Below are positions 53,529 to 64,000 of a stretch of DNA of 64,000 bases, in pieces. A model generated the notes under the pieces. That model saw nothing but the letters and a program-made list of their open reading frames with translations. It did not search any database and was not told the DNA's origin. The stretch is from Dyella sp. ASV21 (GTDB lineage Bacteria; Pseudomonadota; Gammaproteobacteria; Xanthomonadales; Rhodanobacteraceae), in the NCBI RefSeq assembly GCF_016428975.1, contig NZ_JAELTT010000015.1, forward strand, positions 1 through 64,000, given 5' to 3'. A program made the position numbers and the translations under genes. Every line of letters begins with the position of its first letter. The first letter of the stretch is position 1.

Positions 53529-53700
53529 GTGGCCTCTCTTTGGGTGACTTTTCTCTGGCCACTCGGAGAAAAGTCACCCGCTGGCCGGCAGGACAGCGGA
53601 AGCCCGCCGCAGGCGAGCCCCATGACCGCAAGGCATCACAAGAGAGAAAGACACCAGCTGACCAACCCTTCGGCGGTTGAAAAGCGCCTTACGCTTTCGC
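53529..53700 (-). repeat. Right arm of a long inverted repeat
   Basis: Inverted counterpart of 53108-53279, with the outermost GCGAAAGCG at 53692-53700. It contains a perfect nested hairpin at 53542-53579 (14-bp stem from GGGTGACTTTTCTC). Together the arms make an element of 593 bases. Confidence 0.85.
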
Positions 53701-53812
53701 GGGGATGACGTTGTAGCAGAGGACGAGGCACGGCGCGCAAGCCCCGCCCTCGGCGATGACGTTGTAGACCATCCAGCGCCGCCCACCAACGCCCCCGCAC
53801 ACCCCAGCACCG

Positions 53813-54645
53813 TCACACCCCATCACCCCCCGCCCCCGTCGCATACGACATTGCCTCCGCGTACTTCCCCGCCTCGCACAACAACCACTCGCGAAACGTC
53901 CTCAGCCCCGCGTGATCGCGCGCGCGCTCCGGGTAAACGAGAAAATACGCCTCCGGAATCTGCTGATAGCGCTGACCCAACACCTTCAGCAGCCCCGCCT
54001 CGATCAACGGACGCGCCATCACCATGCGCCCCAGCGCCACGCCCATCCCCTCCATGGCGCCGCGCTGCAACGCATCGGTGTTGTCGAACTGGGCCACATA
54101 ACGACGGGGCGGCTCACCGCCGGTAGCGGCGAACCAGTCGCGCCAGCGGTCGCCGGAGCAATCCATTCGCCGAACAGGCGTTCGGTGACCAGGCCCGGCC
54201 ACGGGCCGCGGCCATAGCGCACGGCGGCATCCACCGGATCGCGTTCGAAGTTCACCAGCTCCACGCTGGACTGGAGATTGAGTTCCAGCTCCGGGTGCGC
54301 CGCCACCAGGCGAGCCAGGCGTGGCACCAGCCAGCTCGACATCACGCCGGGGATGGCGCTCAAGGTGAGCGCGTCCTCGCGACGGCAGCGGTAGCCGGCC
54401 ATGGCGCGGTCGATGCCTTCGAAGTGATGGCCCACCGCTTCCATCAGCCGCCGCCCTTCGCCGGTGAGTTGCACACCGCGCGGGCCGCGATCGAACAGCT
54501 TGCGTTCCAGCCGCTGCTCCAGCTGGCGAATCTGGTGGCTCAAGGCGCTGACGGTGAGGTTGGCCTGCTCGGCGGCGCGGGAAACGTTACCCAGCCGGCC
54601 GACCTGCACAAACTGTTGGAGGAGATCCAGCGAGATGCGCGCCAT
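53813..54645 (-). pseudogene. LysR-type regulator (GcvA-like), broken by internal deletion and frameshift
   Basis: The N-terminal part (about residues 1-165, from ATG at 54645) reads as a LysR regulator: helix-turn-helix GNVSRAAEQANLTVSALSHQ, then the effector domain to VTERLFGEWIAP. From about 54160 the coherent reading continues in another frame (GDRWRDWFAATGGEPPRRYV, then FDNTDALQRGAMEGMGVALG and on to a normal C-terminus at 53813). Compared with GcvA-family proteins, about 25-28 residues between the W-I-A-P segment and the R-D-W segment are missing, so the change is a deletion that also shifts the frame, not a single-base slip. A working regulator is unlikely. Confidence 0.8.
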
Positions 54646-54752
54646 ATTGAAAATGCCTCAAGTCTGGCTTGCGAATATATCGCTTTTTGGCGGCATGCGA
54701 GGCGCCTATCTTGAGCGCTCCACCACCCATGACCGCACGACGGGAGGATGTC

Positions 54753-54944
54753 ATGAGTTCGCTCTGGACCAACCTGTTGTTCATGCACGGCCATATCGCC
54801 GACCCCGCGCTGGCGCGTCGCCTGGCCGACGTTGCCGAACCCAAGCCACGCCCCAGCGGCAAGCGCCTGCGCACGACGAAGCCGGCGGCGGCAAGCAGCA
54901 AGCTGCCCCCGGCGACCGCCCTGCCCCAGGGCGGTTGCGTTTGA
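54753..54944 (+). CDS. Small protein divergent from the broken LysR gene
   Basis: A 63-residue protein. It begins MSSLWTNLLFMHGHIADPAL and has a basic, Ala/Pro-rich second half (KPRPSGKRLRTTKPAAA). A strong ribosome binding site, GGGAGG, lies upstream of the ATG at 54753. The position, divergent from a LysR regulator with 107 bases between, is the usual layout of a target gene controlled by its neighbour. Function unknown. A perfect 14-bp terminator follows at once, which supports it as a transcription unit. Confidence 0.65.
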   Translation: MSSLWTNLLFMHGHIADPALARRLADVAEPKPRPSGKRLRTTKPAAASSKLPPATALPQGGCV

Positions 54945-54947
54945 TAG

Positions 54948-54980
54948 CACCGGGCGCCGCCATCTCGGCGGCGCCCGGTG
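54948..54980 (+). terminator. Terminator between the small gene and the beta-glucosidase gene
   Basis: A perfect 14-bp stem (CACCGGGCGCCGCC with its complement) and a 5-base loop, followed by GTTTC. It starts 3 bases after the small gene's stop and ends 3 bases from the convergent beta-glucosidase stop, so it can serve both strands. Confidence 0.75.
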
Positions 54981-54983
54981 GTT

Positions 54984-57191
54984 TCAGAGCTGCGCGGGCG
55001 CGAGCTTCAGTGTGACCGGCTGGCCCAGGTCGTCCGAGGAACGACCTTCCACGACTTGATAGTCACCGCCACGCAGCACCCAGGCGTGCTTGGCGGTGTC
55101 GAAGTCGGCGAGCAAGCGGCGTTCGAGCGGAATGCTCAGCGTGCGGTGCTCGCCCGGGCGCAGGAAGACCTTGGCGTAGCCGGCGAGGCGATGCGCCTTG
55201 GCGCCGGGCACCTGCACATACACCTGCGCCACCTCGGCACCCGCGCGGTGGCCGGTATTGCTCACCTCGACCACCGCATGCACCTGGTTGTCGTGCGTGG
55301 CGAGCTTGAGCGGGCCGTGCGCGAAGCGCGTGTAGGAAAGGCCATAGCCAAACGGGAACAGGGGCTTGATGCCGCGCGACTGGAACCAGCGATAGCCCAC
55401 ATCGGCGCCTTCGATGGCGTAATCCACCGATGCCGGCGGGGTGCCGCCACCTGCGCCGGGCAGCGCGGGGCGCGGCAACTGCGAGACATCGCGCGGCCAG
55501 CTCAGCGGCAGGCGCCCGGACGGATTCACCTTGCCGGAAAGCAGGTTCGCGATACCGGTGCCGGCGTCGCCGCCCGGATACCACACCTCCAGCACGGCGC
55601 CGACCTGATCCAGCCACGGCATGGCGACGGGGCCGCCGTTCTCCAGTACCACGATGGTGCGCGGGTTGGCCTTGGCGACCGCCGCCACCAGCGCGTCCTG
55701 GTTGTCGGGCAGGGAGAGATCCTTGGCATCGATCGATTCCGCCTGCCACTTCTGCACAAACACCACGGCCACGTCGGACTTGGCCGCCAGCGCCGCCGCC
55801 GCGGCAAGGTCATCGCCTTCGGCGAACTGCACGCTGGCCTTGGGCGCCATCGCGCGCAGCGCGGTGAGCGGTGCGTAGGGGTGATACATCACCGGGCCCG
55901 GCCACGCGGTGGGCGCGATGCCCGGCACCGCGTTGCCGCCCTTGGCCGACACCAGCGAGGAGCCGCCGCCGGCGATCACGCCCTTATCGGCGTGCGCGCC
56001 AATCACCGCGAGCGAGCCCAGCTTGGCGGCATCGAGCGGCAGCACGTCGTGCTCGTTACGCAGCAACACCGCGCCCGCCTCCAGCGTTTCGCGCGCCACC
56101 GCCAGGTTGGCGGCCTCGTCGATCGGCGCCTTGGTGGCGGGATGCTCGAACAAGCCAGCGGCGAACATGCTGCGCAGAATGCGCTGCACCATGTTGTCCA
56201 GGCGCGCCTGCTTGACCTCGCCCTTGGCGAGCGCGTCGCGCAGCGGGGCGTCGAAGTACAACTGCTTGTCGAAGATTTCGCCGGCCGATTCCTGATCCAG
56301 GCCCGCGTTCACCGCCTTGGCCGCGCTGTGCACGCCGCCCCAGTCGGACATCACAAAGCCCGGATACTTCCAATCGCCCTTGAGCAACTGGTTCATCAGG
56401 TAGTCGTTCTCGCAGGCCCAGTCGCCGTTGACCTTGTTATAGGCACACATCACCGACCCGGGCTTGCCGCGCTCGATGGCAAGCTCAAAGGCCAGCAGAT
56501 CCGACTCGCGCATGGCTTGCTCGCCGATCTGCGCGCTGATGGTGTCGCGGCCGGTTTCCTGGTCGTTCAAGGCGAAGTGCTTGATGGTGGAGATCACGTG
56601 CGCGCTTTCCACGCCGCGAATCGCCTCGCCCACGATGGTGCCCGACAACAGCGGGTCTTCGCCGGCGTATTCGAAGTTGCGGCCGTTGCGCGGCTCGCGC
56701 ATCAGATTGACGCCGCCCGCCAGCAACACATTGAAGCCTTTGCGATGCGCCTCGCCGCCGATCATGGCGCCGCCACGATAAGCCACCTGCGGGTCCCAAC
56801 TGGCGGCGGTAACCGGACCGGCCGGCAGCGGCGTGGCGTAATCACCCGGACGCATGCGCGTGGAACTGGCCACGCCCAGGCCCGCATCGCTCTCTTTCAG
56901 CGCGGGAATGCCCAGGCGCTCGATCGGCGGCACGTAACCGGCGGAGGCAATGGCGCCCGTGGGCATCGGCTTGTCGGCGGGGCGATCCGGGCCGGCGTAG
57001 TAACTGCGGATCAGCTGAAACTTTTCGTCCTGCGTCATCTGCGCCAGCAACAACGCCGCGCGTGCATCGGGTGACATCGCCGCATCGCTCCACGGCCGCG
57101 CAGCCGGCGTTTCCGCCGTGGCCGTCGCCATCCAGCTGCACAGACCCAACATGACGGCGTACCGCAGTGCGGCTCCTGCCTTGCGCTTCAT
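54984..57191 (-). CDS. bglX: Beta-glucosidase, glycoside hydrolase family 3 (BglX-like)
   Basis: A 735-residue periplasmic or secreted beta-glucosidase. The signal peptide ends MATATAE (residue 27). The GH3 N-terminal domain contains the nucleophile region FVMSDWGGVHSA (D), preceded by KHFALNDQETGRD and MCAYNKVNG; the C-terminal alpha/beta domain and a fibronectin III-like domain (VSNTGHRAGAEVAQVYVQ) follow. Such enzymes release glucose from beta-linked glucosides. The ATG at 57191 follows GGAGG, and the gene is divergent from the aldo/keto reductase gene. Confidence 0.94.
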   Translation of the reverse strand: MKRKAGAALRYAVMLGLCSWMATATAETPAARPWSDAAMSPDARAALLLAQMTQDEKFQLIRSYYAGPDRPADKPMPTGAIASAGYVPPIERLGIPALKESDAGLGVASSTRMRPGDYATPLPAGPVTAASWDPQVAYRGGAMIGGEAHRKGFNVLLAGGVNLMREPRNGRNFEYAGEDPLLSGTIVGEAIRGVESAHVISTIKHFALNDQETGRDTISAQIGEQAMRESDLLAFELAIERGKPGSVMCAYNKVNGDWACENDYLMNQLLKGDWKYPGFVMSDWGGVHSAAKAVNAGLDQESAGEIFDKQLYFDAPLRDALAKGEVKQARLDNMVQRILRSMFAAGLFEHPATKAPIDEAANLAVARETLEAGAVLLRNEHDVLPLDAAKLGSLAVIGAHADKGVIAGGGSSLVSAKGGNAVPGIAPTAWPGPVMYHPYAPLTALRAMAPKASVQFAEGDDLAAAAALAAKSDVAVVFVQKWQAESIDAKDLSLPDNQDALVAAVAKANPRTIVVLENGGPVAMPWLDQVGAVLEVWYPGGDAGTGIANLLSGKVNPSGRLPLSWPRDVSQLPRPALPGAGGGTPPASVDYAIEGADVGYRWFQSRGIKPLFPFGYGLSYTRFAHGPLKLATHDNQVHAVVEVSNTGHRAGAEVAQVYVQVPGAKAHRLAGYAKVFLRPGEHRTLSIPLERRLLADFDTAKHAWVLRGGDYQVVEGRSSDDLGQPVTLKLAPAQL

Positions 57192-57251
57192 TCGACCTCC
57201 AGGGATGTGGGCGTGCCGATGCGCTCGCCTCGGCATCACATGACGCGCGCG

Positions 57252-57257
57252 TATACT
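57252..57257 (+). promoter_or_regulatory. Possible -10 box between bglX and the aldo/keto reductase gene
   Basis: TATACT, within the palindromic GTATAC, 65 bases upstream of the reductase start at 57323. The palindrome also gives TATACG on the minus strand, upstream of bglX. No -35 is clear. Confidence 0.3.
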
Positions 57258-57322
57258 CGCGGGCCTCGGAGTTTCGAGTATGCATGAAACCCCGGCCTCA
57301 CTGTCATACACGGAGCCCATCC

Positions 57323-58267
57323 ATGAATCTGCGCCCCCTTGGCCGTTCCTCGCTCAACGTCGCGCCGCTCGCCTTTGGCGGCAATGTGTTTGGCTGGAGT
57401 GCCGATGAGCAACGCTCGTTCGACTTGCTCGATGCGTTCGTCGATGCCGGCTTCAATCTGATCGACACCGCGGATGTCTATTCCGCCTGGGTGCCTGGCA
57501 ATCGCGGTGGCGAATCGGAAACCATCATCGGCAAGTGGCTCAAGCGCAGCGGCAAGCGCGACAAAGTGGTAATCGCCACCAAGGTCGCCAAATGGGCCGA
57601 ACACCCGGGCCTGTCGCCCTTCAACATCAACCAGGCGGTGGAAGGCTCGCTCAAGCGCCTGCAGACCGACCATATCGACCTGTATCAGGCGCACGAGGAC
57701 GATGCCTCGGTGCCGCTGCACGAAACACTGCAAGCCTTCGGCACGCTGATCGAACAGGGCAAGGTGCGCGTGATTGGCGCCTCCAACTACGGCGCGGACC
57801 GTTTCGCCGAAGCGCTCGCCATGTCCGCCGAGCTGGGCCTGCCGCGCTACGAAACCCTGCAACCGGAATACAACCTGGTGAACCGCAAGGGCTACGAGCA
57901 GGCGCTGGAACCGCTGGTGGTGTCGGAGAACATCGGCGTCATCAACTACTACGCGCTCGCCAGCGGCTTTCTCAGTGGCAAATACCGCAACGAGGCCGAC
58001 CTGGCCAAGAGTGCGGCGCGCAGCAACGCCGTAAAGAAGTACCTCAACCCGCACGACCTCGGCGTGCTGGCCGCGCTCGATCAGATTGCCGGCGCGCATG
58101 GCGCCACGCCCGCGCAAGTGGCGCTCGCCTGGCTGATCGCGCGCCCCAGCATCACCGCGCCGATCGCCAGCGCCACCAGCGTGCCGCAGCTGCAGGAGTT
58201 GCTGGGCGGTGTGAGCCTGAAGCTGAGCAGCGAGGACGTGGCGCTGCTGGATAAAGCCAGCGCCTGA
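57323..58267 (+). CDS. Aldo/keto reductase
   Basis: A 314-residue TIM-barrel NADPH-dependent reductase. The catalytic tetrad is visible: D and Y in NLIDTADVYSAW, K in VVIATKVAKW and H in DLYQAHEDD. NADPH-binding elements near the C-terminus include IASATSVPQLQELLGG. The sequence resembles the YajO/YghZ-like group; substrates are unknown but should be aldehydes or ketones. The ATG at 57323 follows CGGAG. It converges with the TraB/GumN gene across a strong hairpin. Confidence 0.93.
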   Translation: MNLRPLGRSSLNVAPLAFGGNVFGWSADEQRSFDLLDAFVDAGFNLIDTADVYSAWVPGNRGGESETIIGKWLKRSGKRDKVVIATKVAKWAEHPGLSPFNINQAVEGSLKRLQTDHIDLYQAHEDDASVPLHETLQAFGTLIEQGKVRVIGASNYGADRFAEALAMSAELGLPRYETLQPEYNLVNRKGYEQALEPLVVSENIGVINYYALASGFLSGKYRNEADLAKSAARSNAVKKYLNPHDLGVLAALDQIAGAHGATPAQVALAWLIARPSITAPIASATSVPQLQELLGGVSLKLSSEDVALLDKASA

Positions 58268-58285
58268 ACGCGCGAGGTGTTTCGC

Positions 58286-58316
58286 GCGCGGCGTTCCGGC
58301 TCACGGAACGCCGCGC
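58286..58316 (+). terminator. Bidirectional terminator hairpin
   Basis: A perfect 13-bp stem around CGGCGTTCCG and CGGAACGCCG with a 5-base loop, between two convergent genes (stops at 58267 and 58327). Confidence 0.65.
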
Positions 58317-58326
58317 CACGCATGCG

Positions 58327-59367
58327 TCAGGGCGAGGCCACGCCTTCCGCATCGCTGCCATCGGGCGCTTCCACCTGGTAGCCCTTGGCCTTGAGGCGAG
58401 CGATCAGGCCATGCGGTGACAACACCTCCTCCATCGGCAGCATGGCGAAGGTTTGCGTGTTGCTGTTGAGCGCCTGCTCCGCGGCATCCATCCACAGCGC
58501 CTGGGCCTTCTGCTGCACGTCATTGAAACCCAGCTGCTTGGCGAAGCCCGCCTCGGTGACGGCGGAAATACAGGCTTCGCGCTGGTCGCTCATGGGCAGG
58601 CCGCGCAGCGTTTCCAGATCGCCGGTGGCCCACGCGTTGGCGCGCTCGGTAATGCGGCCCAGGCCGCGTTCCACCGTATCCAGCGTGCGGCCGAAGCATT
58701 CGCGATCATCCATGGGCGAGGACTTGAAGGTCTTCACCGCCGTGCGCGGCTCCTCCACCATCATGGTGTAGCGCGCGGTGGTGAACTTCACGTTGTGCTT
58801 CTTGGCGAGGTCGCGCACGGTGTCCTTCACGCCCCCGGAGGCGGTGAGGCCGTAGCGCTTGATGGCCTTGTCGTACAGCTCCACCGCCGCGAAGATCGGG
58901 CGCCAGTTCTCCACGCTGCCGTCGTTGCCCAGGTATTGCTTCTTCAGCACCAACCAGCGTGCGTAGTCGGGTGCGGGCACCATCTGCTGCAAGGTCTGGC
59001 CATCGGGATTCTTGCGTGCACCGATCAGCGACGGCAGCAGGAACATCTTGCCGAAGAAGTTGGTCTTGGGCTTGAGCGCGATGGAGGGCGGGCCGAGCAC
59101 CTCCTGCGAGCCGGCAATGGCCTGGTCCACCTCGTCGGTTTTCCACTCGATGTGATCGGGCAACGGCGACAGCGTACCCAGCACCCACATCACGTGATCG
59201 CCCTTGCTCACCTTCCACAGGCCCGGGCCCGGCTGCACGCCGCTGACGGTAACGGCCTCCAGGTTGGTCACGGCAGCGGTGGACGGCGCGGCAGGCGCCG
59301 TGGTCTGCGCAAACGCAGGGGCACCGAAAGCGAGGGCGAACAGCACGGCAAACAGCGTGGGACGCAT
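58327..59367 (-). CDS. TraB/GumN family exported protein
   Basis: A 346-residue protein with a signal peptide (MRPTLFAVLFALAFGAPAFA, cleaved near residue 20). The TraB/GumN domain follows: PGLWKVSKGDHVMWVLGTLSPLP (residues 49-71) and a C-terminal LNSNTQTFAMLPMEEVLSPHGLIARLKAKGYQVEAP. Members have a divergent metalloprotease-like fold; the G-T-x-H motif of many reads G-T-L-S here. Function is unknown. The ATG at 59367 has GGAG six bases upstream. Confidence 0.88.
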   Translation of the reverse strand: MRPTLFAVLFALAFGAPAFAQTTAPAAPSTAAVTNLEAVTVSGVQPGPGLWKVSKGDHVMWVLGTLSPLPDHIEWKTDEVDQAIAGSQEVLGPPSIALKPKTNFFGKMFLLPSLIGARKNPDGQTLQQMVPAPDYARWLVLKKQYLGNDGSVENWRPIFAAVELYDKAIKRYGLTASGGVKDTVRDLAKKHNVKFTTARYTMMVEEPRTAVKTFKSSPMDDRECFGRTLDTVERGLGRITERANAWATGDLETLRGLPMSDQREACISAVTEAGFAKQLGFNDVQQKAQALWMDAAEQALNSNTQTFAMLPMEEVLSPHGLIARLKAKGYQVEAPDGSDAEGVASP

Positions 59368-59490
59368 GCAAAACTCCATGTCATAGAGGGCCATCGGCAC
59401 CCGATTATCCGCCAGCACCCAAGCCTGCACCCGGCCCGCACTGGCGGCCATTCATGCGGGCCTTAATCTCCGCCCGCCCGTGCATGACCG

Positions 59491-59515
59491 CGGTGCAGCG
59501 CTCGCCGCTGCACCG
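59491..59515 (-). terminator. Hairpin downstream of chrA
   Basis: A perfect 10-bp stem (CGGTGCAGCG with CGCTGCACCG) and a 5-base loop, beginning 20 bases past the chrA stop. Confidence 0.55.
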
Positions 59516-59535
59516 ATCCAGCAGCACGCACGCGC

Positions 59536-60759
59536 TCAATGCCACCAAAGGCGCTGCGCAATCGTCGCCAGCACGCACCACAACACCGCCACCCAGGCCG
59601 GCCGACGGGCAACGGTCAGCATCAGGAAGCCGCCTGCGGCAATCGCCACATCCGTCATGCTTTCCACCGTACCGGTCCACACCGGACGGTACAGCGCCGC
59701 CGCCAGCAAACCCACTACCGCCGCATTGATCGCCGCTACCGCGCGTACCGCGCCGGCGCGCGCGGAAAGGCGCTGCCAGAACGGCAGCACGCCCGCGAGC
59801 AACAGAAAGCCGGGCAGGAAGATCATCAGCAGCGCCAGCAAGGCTCCGGCCACGCCGCCCTGCCCACCCATGACCTGGCTGCCCAGGTACGCGGCCAGCG
59901 AAAACATCGGGCCGGGCATGGCCTGCGCCGCGCCGTAGCCAGCGAGAAAGCTCCCTTCATCGACCCAACCGGGTTCCACCAATGCCTGGCGCAACCACGG
60001 CAACACCACGTGACCGCCGCCGAACACCAATGCGCCCGCGCGATAGAACGCAGCCCCCACCTGCACGAACCAGGCACCATGCGTGCCGATGCCAAGCGCG
60101 ATACCCAACAGCACCGCATAAAGCACCAACCACAGGGCCGCCGTACGCCGGCCATAGCTCACGGCGGGCACCGCATCGGCATGCACCGTCACGCGTCGAC
60201 ACCACCCCGGCCCCAACGCTGCGGCTGCCGCGATCACCAGCAACTGCATCCACGCCAGCGGCCACCACAACAGCACGGCGCACGCCAGCAAGGCCAGCAA
60301 ACGTCGCGGCGCATCCGGCGCCAGCGAACGCCACATGCCCCACACGCCCTGCGCAATCACCACCACCGCCACCAGCTTCAGGCCATGCAGCAACGCCTGC
60401 CCTGCCTCGCCGCGCAGATACGGCGCCCACGCGGCAAAGCCCAGCATCAACAGCGCCGATGGCAACGTAAAGCCGATAAACGCGGCGAACGCGCCCTGCC
60501 AACCCGCGCGCATCAGGCCAATGGCAAAACCCAGCTGGCTGCTCGCGGGACCCGGCAGGAATTGGCACAGCGCCAACAGTTGAGAGAAGCGCGCGTCGTC
60601 CAGCCATCGACGGCGTTCCACGAACTCGTGGCGAAAGTAACCCAGGTGCGCAATGGGGCCACCGAAGGAACGCAGGCCCAACCCCAGGAAGGCCAACAAC
60701 ACCTCGCTGGCGCGGCCCGGATGCGCTGGCGCGACAACGTCTGGAGAAGGCGTGGACAT
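59536..60759 (-). CDS. chrA: Chromate transporter ChrA
   Basis: A 407-residue inner-membrane protein with two homologous chromate-transport domains, each of about six helices. The N-terminal copy has RSFGGPIAHLGYFRHEFVER and CQFLPGPASSQLGFAIG; the C-terminal copy has LVFGGGHVVLPWLRQALVEP and YGAAQAMPGPMFSLAAYLG. Such two-domain proteins export chromate and give resistance. I chose the ATG at 60759; an upstream reading to 60912 has no family resemblance. Adjacent genes do not add to the function. Confidence 0.92.
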   Translation of the reverse strand: MSTPSPDVVAPAHPGRASEVLLAFLGLGLRSFGGPIAHLGYFRHEFVERRRWLDDARFSQLLALCQFLPGPASSQLGFAIGLMRAGWQGAFAAFIGFTLPSALLMLGFAAWAPYLRGEAGQALLHGLKLVAVVVIAQGVWGMWRSLAPDAPRRLLALLACAVLLWWPLAWMQLLVIAAAAALGPGWCRRVTVHADAVPAVSYGRRTAALWLVLYAVLLGIALGIGTHGAWFVQVGAAFYRAGALVFGGGHVVLPWLRQALVEPGWVDEGSFLAGYGAAQAMPGPMFSLAAYLGSQVMGGQGGVAGALLALLMIFLPGFLLLAGVLPFWQRLSARAGAVRAVAAINAAVVGLLAAALYRPVWTGTVESMTDVAIAAGGFLMLTVARRPAWVAVLWCVLATIAQRLWWH

Positions 60760-60946
60760 GGCACGCAGGGTAACGCAGATATCTTGCAGCTCGATGCTTT
60801 GCGCGCGGCGGAGGTTGGCGGTGCGTTGCCGGACGCGAAAGCCAACGCTCGACGGGTCTGCCATGAAGCCAAAACACCAAAGGCGCTGGAAAAGCGCTTC
60901 GCGCTTTCGCAAAAAGGGCGAGCATCGCGGGTTCAGCCGGGCAAAG

Positions 60947-60970
60947 AAAAAGGCCGCTTGCGCGGCCTTT
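60947..60970 (-). terminator. Rho-independent terminator of isocitrate dehydrogenase
   Basis: A perfect 10-bp stem (AAAAGGCCGC with GCGGCCTTTT) and a 4-base loop, followed by T-rich sequence (TTTTTCTTTG) on the minus strand, 23 bases past the stop codon. Confidence 0.85.
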
Positions 60971-60993
60971 TCCGGGTCACCTCAACGAGACGA

Positions 60994-63827
<2,834 letters not shown>

Positions 63828-64000
63828 ATGGCACGGGACATCGCCTCCGGCGACCTTAAGTCGATTCTTCATTCCAAGCGCGCCAACCTGCACTACCTGG
63901 AGGATTGCCACGACGAACAGGCCTTTCGACTGGCCTGCATACGCTGCATCGCCTGCTACGCCGCACCGTGCGCATCTCCAGAAGGCCTTGTGGGGGTGGG
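63828..64000 (+). pseudogene. cas1: Internally deleted cas1 of a type I-F system (partial, window edge)
   Basis: From the ATG at 63828 (GAGG upstream) the frame reads MARDIASGDLKSILHSKRAN then LHYLEDC, the N-terminal signature of type I-F Cas1 (which runs DLKTILHSKRANLYYLEHCRV). It then passes directly into HDEQAFRLACIRCI, which resembles the EEQDFRQACLDN segment near the C-terminus of full-length Cas1 proteins. If this is right, about 260 residues, including the catalytic glutamate, histidine and aspartate, are missing. The frame stays open to the window edge. The reading after residue about 40 is cysteine-rich and unlike Cas1, so a further shift is possible. Confidence 0.7.

Noticed and set aside
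53147-53623. Open frames on both strands inside the inverted-repeat element
   Set aside because: They read the two arms of the repeat and the GC-rich centre; no ribosome binding site or family match, and both strands give similar peptides because of the inversion.
54150-54175. LysR frameshift as a simple sequencing error
   Set aside because: A one- or two-base correction would join the frames but still leave about 25-28 residues of the effector domain missing, so a real deletion fits better. An assembly collapse is not excluded.

Overview
The window is high-GC chromosomal DNA from a gammaproteobacterium of the order Lysobacterales (Xanthomonadales), most likely family Rhodanobacteraceae (Dyella, Luteibacter, Rhodanobacter or a relative). 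The main clues are the gspE-F-G-H-I-J-K-L-M-N-D gene order of the Xanthomonas Xps type II secretion system, a hemD-hemX-hemY cluster, a monomeric isocitrate dehydrogenase, a TraB/GumN protein, and a long inverted-repeat intergenic element. The assignment rests on gene content and order, not on a database search.

Layout. 1-8067: a membrane-anchored beta-lactamase-fold protein whose active-site motifs are all changed, uvrD, a half-size FUSC transporter, two unrecognised small proteins, and a MASE1 sensor with a degenerate kinase end. 8701-13475: hemY-hemX-hemD on the minus strand, then a YiiD-type thioesterase, a lipoprotein and a rhodanese-like protein lacking the catalytic cysteine. 13507-19914: an iron-sulfur flavin reductase, a hotdog thioesterase, the SrkA kinase, a membrane protein, and an overlapping helicase/exonuclease pair resembling Bacillus MrfA/MrfB. 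19917-28829: an intact serine hydrolase, an M19 dipeptidase, an unlisted 46-residue membrane protein, an RDD protein, a methyltransferase and hrpB.

28913-39782 is the complete Xps-type type II secretion cluster, read from gspE to gspD with stop and start codons overlapping through most of its middle. Upstream of it lies a 1935-residue trimeric autotransporter adhesin (40135-45942) with a 795-bp internal duplication. Upstream of that is a secreted PA-domain zinc metalloprotease with a small exported partner, a plausible substrate of the secretion system. Several perfect hairpins separate these units.

49343-63222 holds tatD, rluE, an exported methyltransferase-fold lipoprotein, the glutathione-dependent formaldehyde dehydrogenase, a 593-bp inverted-repeat element (53108-53700), a LysR regulator broken by an internal deletion with frameshift, a small divergent gene, a GH3 beta-glucosidase, an aldo/keto reductase, a TraB/GumN protein, a chromate transporter and monomeric isocitrate dehydrogenase.

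The most unusual signal is at the right edge (63631-64000). A single type I-F CRISPR repeat is followed by a cas1 gene in which the N-terminal signature of type I-F Cas1 is joined directly, in frame, to what looks like its C-terminal part. This appears to be the remnant, or the edge, of a decayed type I-F CRISPR-Cas locus.
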